64,000 bases of DNA from Gammaproteobacteria bacterium (lineage in GTDB: Bacteria > Pseudomonadota > Gammaproteobacteria > Eutrophobiales > Eutrophobiaceae): assembly GCA_021773235.1 (NCBI GenBank), contig JAJFKL010000032.1, forward strand, positions 1-64,000, in the 5' to 3' direction. The first letter of the stretch is position 1. Every line of letters begins with the position of its first letter. The notes under the pieces are model-generated. The model saw only the letters and a program-made list of their open reading frames with translations. It was not told the origin of the DNA and searched no databases. Shown piece by piece: positions 53,972 to 63,742 of this stretch. The translations under genes were made by a program, and so were the position numbers.

Positions 53972-55255
53972 TCAGGCTTGGGTGCTTTCTAGGTTCTCTT
54001 CAAGTAGCTTTATACGAGCCATTTTTATAGAATTTTCAGATACTTGGGTGACTTCTACAAGATAATTATCGATTTTTAATGTGGTGCCTGATTCGGGTAT
54101 AAATTCCAGATGCTCTAATAAAAGTCCATTTAAAGTCTTTGGCCCATCAGTTGGGAGGCTCCATTTCAACTGACGATTTATCTCACGCAGGTGAACTGAA
54201 CAGTCAACTAGGTAAAAATCATCCTCCTGACTTTGAATATCAAGATTATGTGCCTGCATGTCTGTCGTGAACTCACCGACAATCTCTTCCAGTATATCTT
54301 CCAAAGTCACTAAACCTTGGATGACGCCATATTCATCAACAACAATCCCAAAGCGACGTTTATTGCGCTGAAAATGCATCAACTGAGTATGCAGTGGTGT
54401 CCCTTTGGGGACAAAGTAACTATCAATCAGAACCTCTTTGATAGCCTCGTGTGTAAGCTCATTTTTTTCAGTCATGAGTCGAGCCACGCGCCGTAGATGT
54501 ATCACCCCAATAATATTATCAATACTGGATTGGTACACTGGTAAACGCGTGTGTTGGCAATGGCTTATCTGTTCAATTATTTCATTTATGGGTTCGTCCA
54601 GATCTATTGCTGTAACTTCATTTCTGGGTACCATGATGTCATCAACAGTCACATTTTCCAGTTCCAAAATGTTGATCAACATACGTTGATGACGTTGCGG
54701 TATTAAGGCGCCGGCTTCTAATACGACAGTTCTTAATTCTTCTCGTGAGAGATGGTCATCGCCTTGATCATTTAAGGAAATTCCCATCAAATTTAATAGG
54801 CCATTTGAAACCCAGTTTATTAGCCAAACTGCCGGATAAGCCAGCTTCATCATTGGTGCAAGGATGTAACTTGCCGGAAAGGCAATAGACTCCGGCTTAA
54901 GTGCGGCAATAGTCTTTGGCATAACTTCGGCAAAGATTAAAAACACCATAACTAATACAATCGGTGCCAAAGCAACACCCAAATCACCCAATAAACGTAT
55001 TCCTACTAGCGTCGCTATCGAGGCTGCCATGAAGTTAACCAGATTATTCCCGAGTAAAATAAGACCAATCAGGCGGTCAGGTCTTGCCAGCAGCTTTTCA
55101 GAAATAATGGCGCTACGTTTGCCTTCTTTTGCCATATGGCGCAGACGATAGCGGTTTAAGGCTATCATGGCAGTTTCTGAGCTGGAGAAAAATGCAGAAA
55201 AAATGACTAAGAAGAATAGGGTTCCTAATAGAACCGATAACGGAATGTCGTCCAA
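53972..55255 (-). CDS. CNNM/CorC-family membrane protein (DUF21-CBS-CorC)
   Basis: 427 residues. DUF21/CNNM membrane domain with three or four helices (about 1-180; SSSETAMIALNRYRL), two CBS domains (about 205-325; IMVPRNEVTAIDL and FGIVVDEYGVIQGLVTLEDILEEIVGEF) and a C-terminal CorC/HlyC domain. Family members take part in Mg2+ or other cation transport. It forms the conserved unit with the CcsA-like gene upstream and ffh divergent, as yfjD-ypjD-ffh in E. coli. Confidence 0.93.
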   Translation of the reverse strand: MDDIPLSVLLGTLFFLVIFSAFFSSSETAMIALNRYRLRHMAKEGKRSAIISEKLLARPDRLIGLILLGNNLVNFMAASIATLVGIRLLGDLGVALAPIVLVMVFLIFAEVMPKTIAALKPESIAFPASYILAPMMKLAYPAVWLINWVSNGLLNLMGISLNDQGDDHLSREELRTVVLEAGALIPQRHQRMLINILELENVTVDDIMVPRNEVTAIDLDEPINEIIEQISHCQHTRLPVYQSSIDNIIGVIHLRRVARLMTEKNELTHEAIKEVLIDSYFVPKGTPLHTQLMHFQRNKRRFGIVVDEYGVIQGLVTLEDILEEIVGEFTTDMQAHNLDIQSQEDDFYLVDCSVHLREINRQLKWSLPTDGPKTLNGLLLEHLEFIPESGTTLKIDNYLVEVTQVSENSIKMARIKLLEENLESTQA

Positions 55256-55340
55256 AAAATGATGACCTCAATAATGACCAGTGGGTATTGTGCTGGATCA
55301 CCCCGTACCTATGTCAAGTTATAGCGTGAATTATGTGGGC

Positions 55341-56147
55341 TTAAACGCGTTGTAAGAGGACTTCAAGGACAAACTTTGAACCGAAGTAGGCGAGTAATAA
55401 TGCCGTAAAACCACCTAAAGCCCAGCGTATGATTTGTTTTCCACGCCAGCCGGCCGACCAGCGACCCCAAAGCAAGATTGCGTAGATGACCCAAGCGACC
55501 ATCGACAATATGGTTTTATGTGCAAGGTGTTGCGCAAAGATGTCATCAATAAACATTGTTCCTGAGGCAAGACTAAGGCTTAACATGAAAAAACCGATGA
55601 CAATAATTTGTATCAGTAGAGCCTCCATCACCTGTAGGGGAGGCAGTGTATTCATGATGATTGCGGCACGTTTTTCCTTAATCAGTTTGTCCTGTACTGC
55701 GAGCATAATAGCCTGAACAGCGCTAATCATTAATAAACTATAGGCGCAGATAGATAATAAGATGTGAATGCGTAACCCAAGTGATAAGGATTCACTTAAT
55801 AGACGTTCATCCGGTATAAAAAGCTCTAGCAATATGGCTAAGCCAGCGGCTGGAAAGAGTATCAGGAGCAGGTTTTCCAACGGACGTAACAAGGAAGACA
55901 GTAATACGATTAATGCGACCAGCCAGCTAATCAATGAAATAGCATTAAAAAATCCAAAATCAAAACCACTTCCTATAATAATCGACTGATACAGTAAGTG
56001 ACCATGTAAAACGATGCCGATAGCGCCTGATATCAACGCGATTGTTCGTCTCTTGTTAAATAATTCTGACGCAGTAATTATCCTGGCACCTAGCAGGCAA
56101 GTTGATGACAGGTAAAGTAATACAGCTGCAATAGCTTGAAGACTCAT
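55341..56147 (-). CDS. ypjD: CcsA-like inner-membrane protein (YpjD)
   Basis: 268 residues with eight membrane helices. It belongs to the cytochrome c assembly protein family by the pattern HILLSICAYSLLMISAVQA and AHKTILSMVAWVIYAILLWGRW, with histidines that could bind haem. The WWD motif of full CcmC/CcsA is not apparent. Located between ffh (divergent, 163 bp) and the CNNM gene, the invariant ypjD location. Function unresolved. Confidence 0.88.
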   Translation of the reverse strand: MSLQAIAAVLLYLSSTCLLGARIITASELFNKRRTIALISGAIGIVLHGHLLYQSIIIGSGFDFGFFNAISLISWLVALIVLLSSLLRPLENLLLILFPAAGLAILLELFIPDERLLSESLSLGLRIHILLSICAYSLLMISAVQAIMLAVQDKLIKEKRAAIIMNTLPPLQVMEALLIQIIVIGFFMLSLSLASGTMFIDDIFAQHLAHKTILSMVAWVIYAILLWGRWSAGWRGKQIIRWALGGFTALLLAYFGSKFVLEVLLQRV

Positions 56148-56310
56148 AGTTCAATATTTTCTATGGGGATAAGTAGATGATTGCATATTCTGACGGGCTG
56201 TAGAAGTGTTGATTCTGTTGCAAACATGCGAATGATTTTTTAAGTTATTGAATTAATAAGTTAGAATAGCCGACTATTTTACTAAAATGAAATGATGAAT
56301 CTAGAACACT

Positions 56311-57678
56311 ATGTTTGATGCTCTTTCTGATAAATTAACTCGGGTTTTTAAAGACCTACGTGGCCATGGTCGTCTTAGCGAAGAGAATATAGGCGCTGGC
56401 CTACGCGAAGTCCGTATGGCATTGCTTGAAGCCGATGTCGCCTTGCCGGTTGTGCGTGATTTTATTCAACATGTCCGTGATCGTTCGCTGGACAAAGAAG
56501 TCGTTACCAGTCTAACTCCGGGGCAAGCACTGATTAAGATTGTTAATGAAGAGTTGGTTTCCCTCATGGGAGAAAGCAATGAGCCATTAAATCTCAAAGC
56601 ACAGCCTCCCGCGGTTATTCTACTGGCAGGATTACAAGGCGCAGGTAAAACGACCACCGCTGCAAAATTGGGTCGCTGGATTAAACAGAAAGAGAATAAA
56701 AAAGTCGCCGTAGTGAGTTGCGATGTTTATCGGCCTGCGGCTATTAAACAATTACAGACCTTGGCGAATGAAAATGATTTGGTCTGGATAGAAAGTAAGG
56801 AGACTGAAAAGCCGGCTACCATCGCTGCCAATGCTGTTGATTTAGCTCGCCGCCAGCTGATAGATGTACTCATTGTTGATAGTGCAGGGCGCTTGCATAT
56901 CGATGATGAGATGATGCAAGAGATTCAAACTGTGCATGACAAGATAACACCCGTCGAGACCTTGTTCGTTATTGATAGCATGATGGGGCAAGATGCCGTT
57001 AACGCGGCGGCGGCATTTAATAACGCTTTACCTTTAACAGGTACTATCCTGACCAAAACTGATGGTGATGCACGTGGTGGCGCCGCACTAACAGTCAAAC
57101 ACGTCACTGGAAAACCAATTAAATTCATTGGTACCGGTGAAAAAAGTGATGCATTAACGCCATTTCATCCAGAACGTATTGCTTCTCGAATATTAGGCAT
57201 GGGTGATGTCCTCAGCCTGATTGAAGAAGTAGAAGAAAAAACAGATCAAAAAGAAGCACTGAAGTTAGCCAAGAAACTTAAAACAGGTAAAGGCTTTAAT
57301 CTGGAAGACTTTCGTGAGCAATTAAAACAAATGGGTAGTATGGGCGGTATTGCAGGGTTGGTGGATAAAATACCGGGTATGTCGCAATTGCCGCCCGGTG
57401 CAGCTGCCCAAGTTAATGATAAGGAGTTTGTTAAACTAGGCGCGATTATTGATTCTATGACGCGCAAGGAACGATTTAATCCCACCATAATTAATGGCTC
57501 ACGTAAAAAACGAATTGCCAGTGGATCAGGCACACAAATTCAAGACATAAATAAACTACTTAAACAGTTTAAACAAATGCAAAAAATGATGAAAAAAATG
57601 TCTGGCAAAGGCGGCATGGCGAAGATGCTGCGTGGGATGGGCGGCAATATGCCGCCACCTGGGATGCCATTCAAATAG
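56311..57678 (+). CDS. ffh: Signal recognition particle protein Ffh
   Basis: 455 residues. N domain (FDALSDKLTRVFKDLRGHGRL), G domain with GLQGAGKTT (107-115), DSAGR and TKTDGDARGG, and a Met-rich M domain (about 325-430) that binds the 4.5S RNA and signal peptides, with a Gly/Met-rich end. Its RNA partner, ffs, is at 18740-18854. Two bases separate it from maeB. Confidence 0.98.
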   Translation: MFDALSDKLTRVFKDLRGHGRLSEENIGAGLREVRMALLEADVALPVVRDFIQHVRDRSLDKEVVTSLTPGQALIKIVNEELVSLMGESNEPLNLKAQPPAVILLAGLQGAGKTTTAAKLGRWIKQKENKKVAVVSCDVYRPAAIKQLQTLANENDLVWIESKETEKPATIAANAVDLARRQLIDVLIVDSAGRLHIDDEMMQEIQTVHDKITPVETLFVIDSMMGQDAVNAAAAFNNALPLTGTILTKTDGDARGGAALTVKHVTGKPIKFIGTGEKSDALTPFHPERIASRILGMGDVLSLIEEVEEKTDQKEALKLAKKLKTGKGFNLEDFREQLKQMGSMGGIAGLVDKIPGMSQLPPGAAAQVNDKEFVKLGAIIDSMTRKERFNPTIINGSRKKRIASGSGTQIQDINKLLKQFKQMQKMMKKMSGKGGMAKMLRGMGGNMPPPGMPFK

Positions 57679-57680
57679 TA

Positions 57681-59933
57681 ATGTCAGACGAAACAGAAAA
57701 GTCCGCACTAGATTATCATCGCTTTCCCAAACCCGGGAAGATTGAAATATCCGCAACCAAACCGCTGGCAAATCAACGTGATTTAGCCTTGGCTTATAGC
57801 CCAGGTGTGGCTGAGCCATGCAAGGCTATCGCAACAGAAAGCCGAATGGCTGCTGAATTAACTGCACGCTCAAATCTCGTTGCCGTTGTTACTAATGGCA
57901 CAGCAGTTTTAGGTTTGGGTGATATAGGCCCTCTTGCAGCAAAACCGGTTATGGAAGGCAAGGCGGTATTGTTCAAAAAATTTGCCGGTATCGATGTCTT
58001 TGATCTTGAAATCAACGAAAAGGATCCGGATAAGCTGATCGAGATTATTGCCAGTCTGGAGCCTACTTTTGGTGGCATTAATCTGGAAGACATACGTTCG
58101 CCAGAGTGTTTTATCGTTGAGGGCAAATTACGCAAAAGATTAAATATCCCGGTGTTTCATGATGACCAACATGGCACGGCGATTATTGTTGCTGCCGGAA
58201 TTATTAATGCACTTAAAATTGTTGGTAAAGAAATTTCTGAAGTTAAAGTTGTGTCAACGGGAGCGGGTGCAGCAGGCATCGCTTGTCTTAAACTGCTGGT
58301 TAAGATGGGCATGAAAAAAGATAATATTATTGCCGTTGATCATGTTGGTGTGATTTATAAAAACCGTCGTGCCGAGCAAACACCCCATAAGCGACTGTTT
58401 GCCAGTAATACCAAATTAAGAACTCTTTCCGAAGTGATGAAAGATGCTGACATCTTTCTTGGCTTATCTGGCCCAGGTGTTTTAAAACAGGAGATGGTCA
58501 GGAGTATGGCCGACAATCCTATAATATTTGCCTTGGCGAATCCGATACCGGAAATATTACCTGAAGAGATCAAGGCAGTGCGTGATGATGCGATAATTGC
58601 CACGGGGCGTTCGGATTATCCTAATCAGGTTAACAATGTGTTGTGTTTCCCCTTTATCTTTCGTGGTGCACTTGATGTTGTTGCCACTACTATCAATGAT
58701 GAGATGAAGATCGCTTTGGTTCATGCCTTGGCAGAAATGGCCACTGAAGAGACACCGGAAGCAGTTGCTGCCGTCTATGGTGGTGAAGAACTGAAGTTTG
58801 GCAGGGAATATTTAATTCCGAAGCCTTTTGATCCAAGGTTAATCGTTAAGTTGGCACCAGCAATAGCTCAGGCTGCGATGGACAGTGGTGTTGCCACGCG
58901 ACCGATTGAAGATATGGAAGCCTATCGTCAGCATCTATCACAATATGTGTTTCAGTCAGTTATCTTGATGAAGCCATTGTTTGAAAAAGCAAAAAGTGAT
59001 CCTAAACGACTGGTATATGCGGAAGGTGAAAAAACCAGGGTTCTGCATAGTGTGCAATCGGTGCTTGATGAACGATTAGCAAAACCAATATTGATCGGTG
59101 ATCCAGATACGATAGAAAACAGAATAAAACATATGGGGCTTCGACTTCGACCCGGAATTGATATTGAAATAATTAATCCTAATGTATACATGGATAAGAT
59201 GAACATTAGTCTTGAAGGCGTCACAGAGGTCAATACTTGTGTCGCGACCAAGATGGTAGAGCAAGGGCAAGCCGATGCCATGATCTGCGGTACTGATGGA
59301 CACTTCCACGATCACCTTGACCATGTCACCAAAGAGCTAGGTATTCATGAAGAGCTCAATCAGGCAGCAGCAGTCAATGTGATATTACTTAAAAGAGGTG
59401 CCTTTTTTATCTGCGATACAGCAGTAACAGTTGATCCCACTGCGGAGCAAATCGCAGACAACACTTTGTTAGCTGCGAAAACAGTGCAGCGTTTTGGCTT
59501 GACGCCAAAAGTGGCATTACTTTCTTTTTCAAATGGTGATGATATTGATTCTGATACTAGCAAAAAAATGACTGCGGCAATGGAGATAATTCATAAACAG
59601 GATCCTGATTTAGAAGTGCAGGGGCCGATTCGAGCCGATGCGGCTTTGCTGAGTGATATACGCCGACGGGTATTGCCGTATTCAAAGCTGGTTGAGAATG
59701 CAAACCTGTTGATCATGCCTAATCTCGATGCGGCTAAAATTGCTTATGATATGGTCAAGATTCTGGGTGAGGCAGTTTCAATTGGTCCAATTTTAGTTGG
59801 ACTTAATCACCCGGTACATATCCTGACGCCTTCATCCACGGTACGCAGAATAGTGAATGCCAGTGCTATTGCTGTTGTTGATGCGCAGATAAAGGCGAAT
59901 GAGTCGCGGTCGTTATTGGAAGTTAGAAATTAA
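57681..59933 (+). CDS. maeB: NADP-dependent malic enzyme with phosphotransacetylase-like domain (MaeB)
   Basis: 750 residues. Malic enzyme part (about 1-425): [32 protein letters not shown]-terminal part (about 430-750) resembles phosphate acetyltransferase and is usually a regulatory, acetyl-CoA-sensing domain. It makes pyruvate and NADPH from malate. Directly after ffh (2-bp gap), which is not the E. coli order; its 3' end overlaps dsbB on the other strand by 11 bp. Confidence 0.96.
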   Translation: MSDETEKSALDYHRFPKPGKIEISATKPLANQRDLALAYSPGVAEPCKAIATESRMAAELTARSNLVAVVTNGTAVLGLGDIGPLAAKPVMEGKAVLFKKFAGIDVFDLEINEKDPDKLIEIIASLEPTFGGINLEDIRSPECFIVEGKLRKRLNIPVFHDDQHGTAIIVAAGIINALKIVGKEISEVKVVSTGAGAAGIACLKLLVKMGMKKDNIIAVDHVGVIYKNRRAEQTPHKRLFASNTKLRTLSEVMKDADIFLGLSGPGVLKQEMVRSMADNPIIFALANPIPEILPEEIKAVRDDAIIATGRSDYPNQVNNVLCFPFIFRGALDVVATTINDEMKIALVHALAEMATEETPEAVAAVYGGEELKFGREYLIPKPFDPRLIVKLAPAIAQAAMDSGVATRPIEDMEAYRQHLSQYVFQSVILMKPLFEKAKSDPKRLVYAEGEKTRVLHSVQSVLDERLAKPILIGDPDTIENRIKHMGLRLRPGIDIEIINPNVYMDKMNISLEGVTEVNTCVATKMVEQGQADAMICGTDGHFHDHLDHVTKELGIHEELNQAAAVNVILLKRGAFFICDTAVTVDPTAEQIADNTLLAAKTVQRFGLTPKVALLSFSNGDDIDSDTSKKMTAAMEIIHKQDPDLEVQGPIRADAALLSDIRRRVLPYSKLVENANLLIMPNLDAAKIAYDMVKILGEAVSIGPILVGLNHPVHILTPSSTVRRIVNASAIAVVDAQIKANESRSLLEVRN

Positions 59934-60432
59934 ACAGTCTTCTCTCGGGCTTTAGAATGAATATCGCCAGGATAGTGGCAATAGTAATACTGGAGAAACA
60001 AATCAGACTCCATTCAGGAATGCTCAGACCGATAAATTGCCATTGAACCTCAGCGCATTCGCCAGAACCAGTGAAGATCATCTTTAATGCTTCTGAAAAA
60101 GGAAATACTTCAAGCATATATTCTAGTCCCGGGCCACATTCAGGCACCAGTTCCGGTGGCAAATGTTGTAACCATGTCTGTCTGCCAGCAATGCCTACAC
60201 CAATCAAGGCAAAAATAATCAACAGAATGTTGTACACAATTCGAGATACATTCATTGGATTATGAATAGCGCCAATAAGCGCAATAACGGCGATCGCTAT
60301 ATAAGACATACGCTGAAACACACATAGTGGACAGGGTTCAAGTTCCTGAGCATGTTCCAGATAGAGTCCAAAGCCAAGCAAAGATAGGCAAATGATAAAA
60401 AGTGCGAGATAAAATAGTCTTGAAGTCAGCAT
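59923..60432 (-). CDS. dsbB: Disulfide bond formation protein DsbB
   Basis: 169 residues, four membrane helices. Catalytic pairs are Cys34-Cys37 (PCPLC, then FQR) and Cys99-Cys126 in the second periplasmic loop (VPECGPGLEYML, GSGECAEVQW). It reoxidises DsbA and passes electrons to quinone. The gene overlaps the end of maeB tail-to-tail by 11 bp. Confidence 0.96.
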   Translation of the reverse strand: MLTSRLFYLALFIICLSLLGFGLYLEHAQELEPCPLCVFQRMSYIAIAVIALIGAIHNPMNVSRIVYNILLIIFALIGVGIAGRQTWLQHLPPELVPECGPGLEYMLEVFPFSEALKMIFTGSGECAEVQWQFIGLSIPEWSLICFSSITIATILAIFILKPERRLFNF

Positions 60433-60581
60433 AACGTTATTATTTTTATTGTAGTTTTTACGAGATTTTAAAAGATTTAATGATTATCGAATTCCCCTCA
60501 ATCCAGCATAATATCGCGTAGAGACTAAAAATAAAAATCCATTCAAAAAACGTCCATTTAATATGTCGCTAAAAACCAACA

Positions 60582-61469
60582 ATGATCGCTGTCAGGATCT
60601 TTGAAATCACCTTTCCTATCTTTGCGATAGTGGCAGCAGGTCTGTTTTATGCCAAAAGATTCAGGCCGGATATGGCGCTCCCCAATCGTTTGAATATGGA
60701 CATATTTATTCCTTGTCTGTTGTTCAGTGCATTGATTGAACGCGGTGGTATTTCTGACCTGTTTGGCGGATTGACGCTCGCAATTACATTGGTAATTCTG
60801 CTTTCGGGATTACTTGCCTTGTTGGCCTCATATATGTTCAATATCGATCCCCGTAGCCTATGTCCGCCTATTATGTTTGCCAATGCAGGGAATCTGGGTT
60901 TGCCATTAGTCATATTAAGTTTTGGTGAAGTGGCATTGTCAGCAGCGGTGAACTGTTTTATTGTCTGTAATTTTTTTCACATTACACTTGGCAGATACCT
61001 GTTGAATAGGCAATCTAATATTCTAAAGGTCTTTCTCTCGCCATTGATTGTAGCGGTTGTATTGGCAGTGACAGTGAGTCTGTTACATATAACGGTACCG
61101 CAGACACTATTAGAACCCATACGCATGTTAGGAAATATAGCAGTACCATTATTATTGTTTGCACTTGGTGTACGCCTTATTGATATAAAGTTATCTGAAT
61201 GGAAGATTGGCTTCTCAGTTGCTTTGCTCGCGCCAATTTGTGGCGTCGCTATCGTTTTGTTGATTACGCCGTTCATAGACTTAACGCGTTTAGAGCAGGG
61301 TGTTTTATTTTTGTTTGGTGCGTTACCGCCAGCGGTGATGAATTTTATATTTGCTGAACATTATAATCAGGAACCATCAAAAGTAGCGGCGATGGTTTTA
61401 TTTGGAAATGCGTTTGCAGTTGTTTCTATACCGATGGCATTGGTATATGTGTTACCGAGATTTGGTTAG
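60582..61469 (+). CDS. AEC-family (auxin efflux carrier-like) transporter
   Basis: 295 residues with ten hydrophobic helices in two inverted halves: NRLNMDIFIPCLLFSAL at the first cross-over and ALPPAVMNFIFAEHYN in the last. Family members carry malate, amino acids or other organic anions; MaeB nearby makes malate plausible but not shown. Its start ATG follows a 149-bp divergent gap to dsbB. Confidence 0.88.
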   Translation: MIAVRIFEITFPIFAIVAAGLFYAKRFRPDMALPNRLNMDIFIPCLLFSALIERGGISDLFGGLTLAITLVILLSGLLALLASYMFNIDPRSLCPPIMFANAGNLGLPLVILSFGEVALSAAVNCFIVCNFFHITLGRYLLNRQSNILKVFLSPLIVAVVLAVTVSLLHITVPQTLLEPIRMLGNIAVPLLLFALGVRLIDIKLSEWKIGFSVALLAPICGVAIVLLITPFIDLTRLEQGVLFLFGALPPAVMNFIFAEHYNQEPSKVAAMVLFGNAFAVVSIPMALVYVLPRFG

Positions 61470-61486
61470 TTTAAACTTCAATACAA

Positions 61487-62455
61487 TCAATTAAATTTAG
61501 ATTCAAAAAACTCAGCCATTCTTTTTTCACTCCAATACTTTGGCTTTAAGGGTATGTCGCCATAAACAAAGCCAACATGACCTCCTTGTTCTGTAAGTTC
61601 TAATGTGACGCGATCTGATAGTTCATCTTCGTGAGGGAGTGCACTCTGGTTCATGAAGGGGTCGTCTTTGCTGTGGAGTATTAAAGTAGGGGTGGTGATG
61701 TGTTTTATGAATTTTTTGCAACTGGATTTGGTGTAGTAGTCATCTGCACTTTTGAAGCCATGTATGGGCGCGGTGACGTTGTGGTCGAATGAATAGAATG
61801 TATTCCATTCATTTAGTTTATCTAAATCGATGGGCGCGGGATTGTCTTTGAATTTATCGCGCGTTTTTTTTGTGAGACTGTTGATCAAATGGCCTTGGTA
61901 TATTTTGGAGAATCCTGTTTCTAATTCATTGGCGCATATGCCAAGATCAAAGGGGATTGATATAGCCATTGCCGCTGTTAAAGGACAGTCATCACCTTGT
62001 TCACCTAGGTATTTAATCAGTGCGTTTCCGCCGAGTGAGATTCCTACCGCTGCAATCTTTCTATTGGGGTAACGAATTATTAATTCGGTGATAAAAGAAT
62101 TAATGTCGCCGGTATCACCTGAATGATAGCTACGATCTAAACGGTTATGTCGCCCGCTGCAACCCCGGAAGTGCATAAGAACACCTTGCCAACCACATGC
62201 TTTTATAGTTTTTAATAATCCTTGTGCATAGGGTGAATCTATTGAGCCTTCGAGGCCATGGAACAGAACAACTAGTGGACCTGTTTCTGTTTTATCAGTC
62301 CAGGCAAGATCGACGAAATCACCATCCGGTAATTCGAACTCTTCATTGATGAGATTTATGGAAGTTGATGTATGAAATAATCTCGAATACAGCGTTTGTA
62401 AGTGACGGTTGGAGCACCACCATGCAGGTTTGAATTCGCTGTTGATGATGTTGAT
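61487..62455 (-). CDS. yheT: Alpha/beta hydrolase YheT, with probable ATC start codon
   Basis: About 322 residues if started at ATC 62455. The first ATG in frame (62176) would lose 93 conserved residues: the upstream frame reads FKPAWWCSNRHLQTLYSRL, LPDGDFVDLAW and LVVLFHGLEGS, all typical of YheT. There is no ATG, GTG or TTG between the stop at 62468-62470 and 62176, nor any internal stop. AAAAGG lies eight bases before the ATC. Catalytic features: GISLGG (nucleophile Ser140 in this numbering), HSKDDPF, GGHVGF. It follows ygfZ by 26 bp. Confidence 0.85.
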   Translation of the reverse strand: MNIINSEFKPAWWCSNRHLQTLYSRLFHTSTSINLINEEFELPDGDFVDLAWTDKTETGPLVVLFHGLEGSIDSPYAQGLLKTIKACGWQGVLMHFRGCSGRHNRLDRSYHSGDTGDINSFITELIIRYPNRKIAAVGISLGGNALIKYLGEQGDDCPLTAAMAISIPFDLGICANELETGFSKIYQGHLINSLTKKTRDKFKDNPAPIDLDKLNEWNTFYSFDHNVTAPIHGFKSADDYYTKSSCKKFIKHITTPTLILHSKDDPFMNQSALPHEDELSDRVTLELTEQGGHVGFVYGDIPLKPKYWSEKRMAEFFESKFN

Positions 62456-62481
62456 TGATGAAGCCTTTTAATAATTATTGC

Positions 62482-63483
62482 TTATGATTCGATAGTATAG
62501 GGGAGTTCAATGATTGTGACTTCTTGATTTTCAATTATCAATTTGTCATTTAATTTATCTAGCGCAATTACCGCTAGTGCATAGCATGATCCGTTTGGGT
62601 GCATCTCAGCGTTTAGAATATTACCAACGACATTATCAGACTGTTCTAAAGTTAAACGATCGCCAATCGATAGTTGTTGTTCTGCTTTTATTAAACAAAG
62701 CCGTTTTTTTACTTCCCCGCGATAATGTAAACGCGCGATAACTTCTTGGCCTGGGTAACAACCTTTTTGATAACTTAATCCATTTAGGGCATCAAGATTT
62801 AGCATCTGTGGTAAATACTGTTCCTGAGTTAAAGATGTTATCCACGGCAGTCCAGCAAGAATATCTAACAGATTCCAGATGTGACTCTTTGTTATTGTTA
62901 CGCGATTTTTAGAATTCGATATATTATTCTTTAATGCATCAATGCTGCCTGTAATTAGATAGCGGCCAGAACCATCGGGATGACAAATTACAATTAAGCC
63001 ATCATCGGCATTTACTTCTCCAGTATTTGTCGGAAAGTTCTTGTTTAATGTATCAAGTTCATTGTAATTGGCTAAGCCAACTAAAGGTGATGAGTCTGAT
63101 ATATCATTTATTGTCACATCAGATCGCATGACAAACATTCCCAGTCTTTTTTGTACAAAATCTTTTAAGTCTTCTTTGAATATCAGCAGATAGGCAATAC
63201 CGGTGTTGATGATTAAGAAATTTGTAATTAACTGGCCTTTAGGATTGCACCATGCGGAAATTTGCGCGGCAGGTTCTTCAATAAGATTCAAATCATTTAT
63301 GAATTGTCCGTGTAAAAACACATGACGGTCATTACCACCGACGGCCAGCATAGCAAATCCAGAAAGGGGAGTAGCTAAGGGTGTTTCAGAAATATCGATG
63401 TCTGAATGATTAAAATCGATGACACCGTTATCTTGTATTGTTGCTCCTTCTTGTTCAAGAAAGGCTTGCCATGATTCGTGCAT
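62482..63483 (-). CDS. ygfZ: Folate-binding Fe-S cluster repair protein YgfZ
   Basis: 333 residues of the GcvT-like fold. The diagnostic motif KGCYPGQE has conserved Cys242. The protein binds tetrahydrofolate and helps make or repair certain Fe-S enzymes, among them succinate dehydrogenase in some organisms. It is 9 bp downstream of sdhE and upstream of yheT on the minus strand, close to sdhB. Confidence 0.95.
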   Translation of the reverse strand: MHESWQAFLEQEGATIQDNGVIDFNHSDIDISETPLATPLSGFAMLAVGGNDRHVFLHGQFINDLNLIEEPAAQISAWCNPKGQLITNFLIINTGIAYLLIFKEDLKDFVQKRLGMFVMRSDVTINDISDSSPLVGLANYNELDTLNKNFPTNTGEVNADDGLIVICHPDGSGRYLITGSIDALKNNISNSKNRVTITKSHIWNLLDILAGLPWITSLTQEQYLPQMLNLDALNGLSYQKGCYPGQEVIARLHYRGEVKKRLCLIKAEQQLSIGDRLTLEQSDNVVGNILNAEMHPNGSCYALAVIALDKLNDKLIIENQEVTIIELPYTIES

Positions 63484-63492
63484 AATTGTAAT

Positions 63493-63741
63493 TCAGTCTA
63501 TCTGCCTGGATCGTCTAATTAAGGTAATGATGCGTTTTATACCATCATTTTCCGGTTCATCTTTTCCCATTATCCAGTTGAGGATATCAAGATCGGCCTC
63601 ATCCAGTAACTGCGCAAATGAATCTTTATCTGCCTTACTCAATGTGTCATAGGTTTGATTTAGAAACGTCTGAAGGACTATGTCCATTTCCCGTATTCCA
63701 CGGCGACAGCGCCAGAGAAGACGAGAACGTTCTCCTTCCAT
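63493..63741 (-). CDS. sdhE: FAD assembly factor SdhE
   Basis: 82 residues. The motif RGIREMD (RGxxE at residues 14-18) is that used to promote covalent flavin attachment to SdhA. It starts one base after the sdhB stop (TAA-A-ATG), an unusually direct link to its client complex. Length is typical. Confidence 0.96.
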   Translation of the reverse strand: MEGERSRLLWRCRRGIREMDIVLQTFLNQTYDTLSKADKDSFAQLLDEADLDILNWIMGKDEPENDGIKRIITLIRRSRQID

Positions 63742-63742
63742 T

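Noticed and set aside
61487..62176. Treating yheT as a truncated or dead gene starting at the ATG at 62176
   Set aside because: The 93 codons upstream have no stop and encode conserved YheT sequence, so a full-length protein from an unusual start is more likely.
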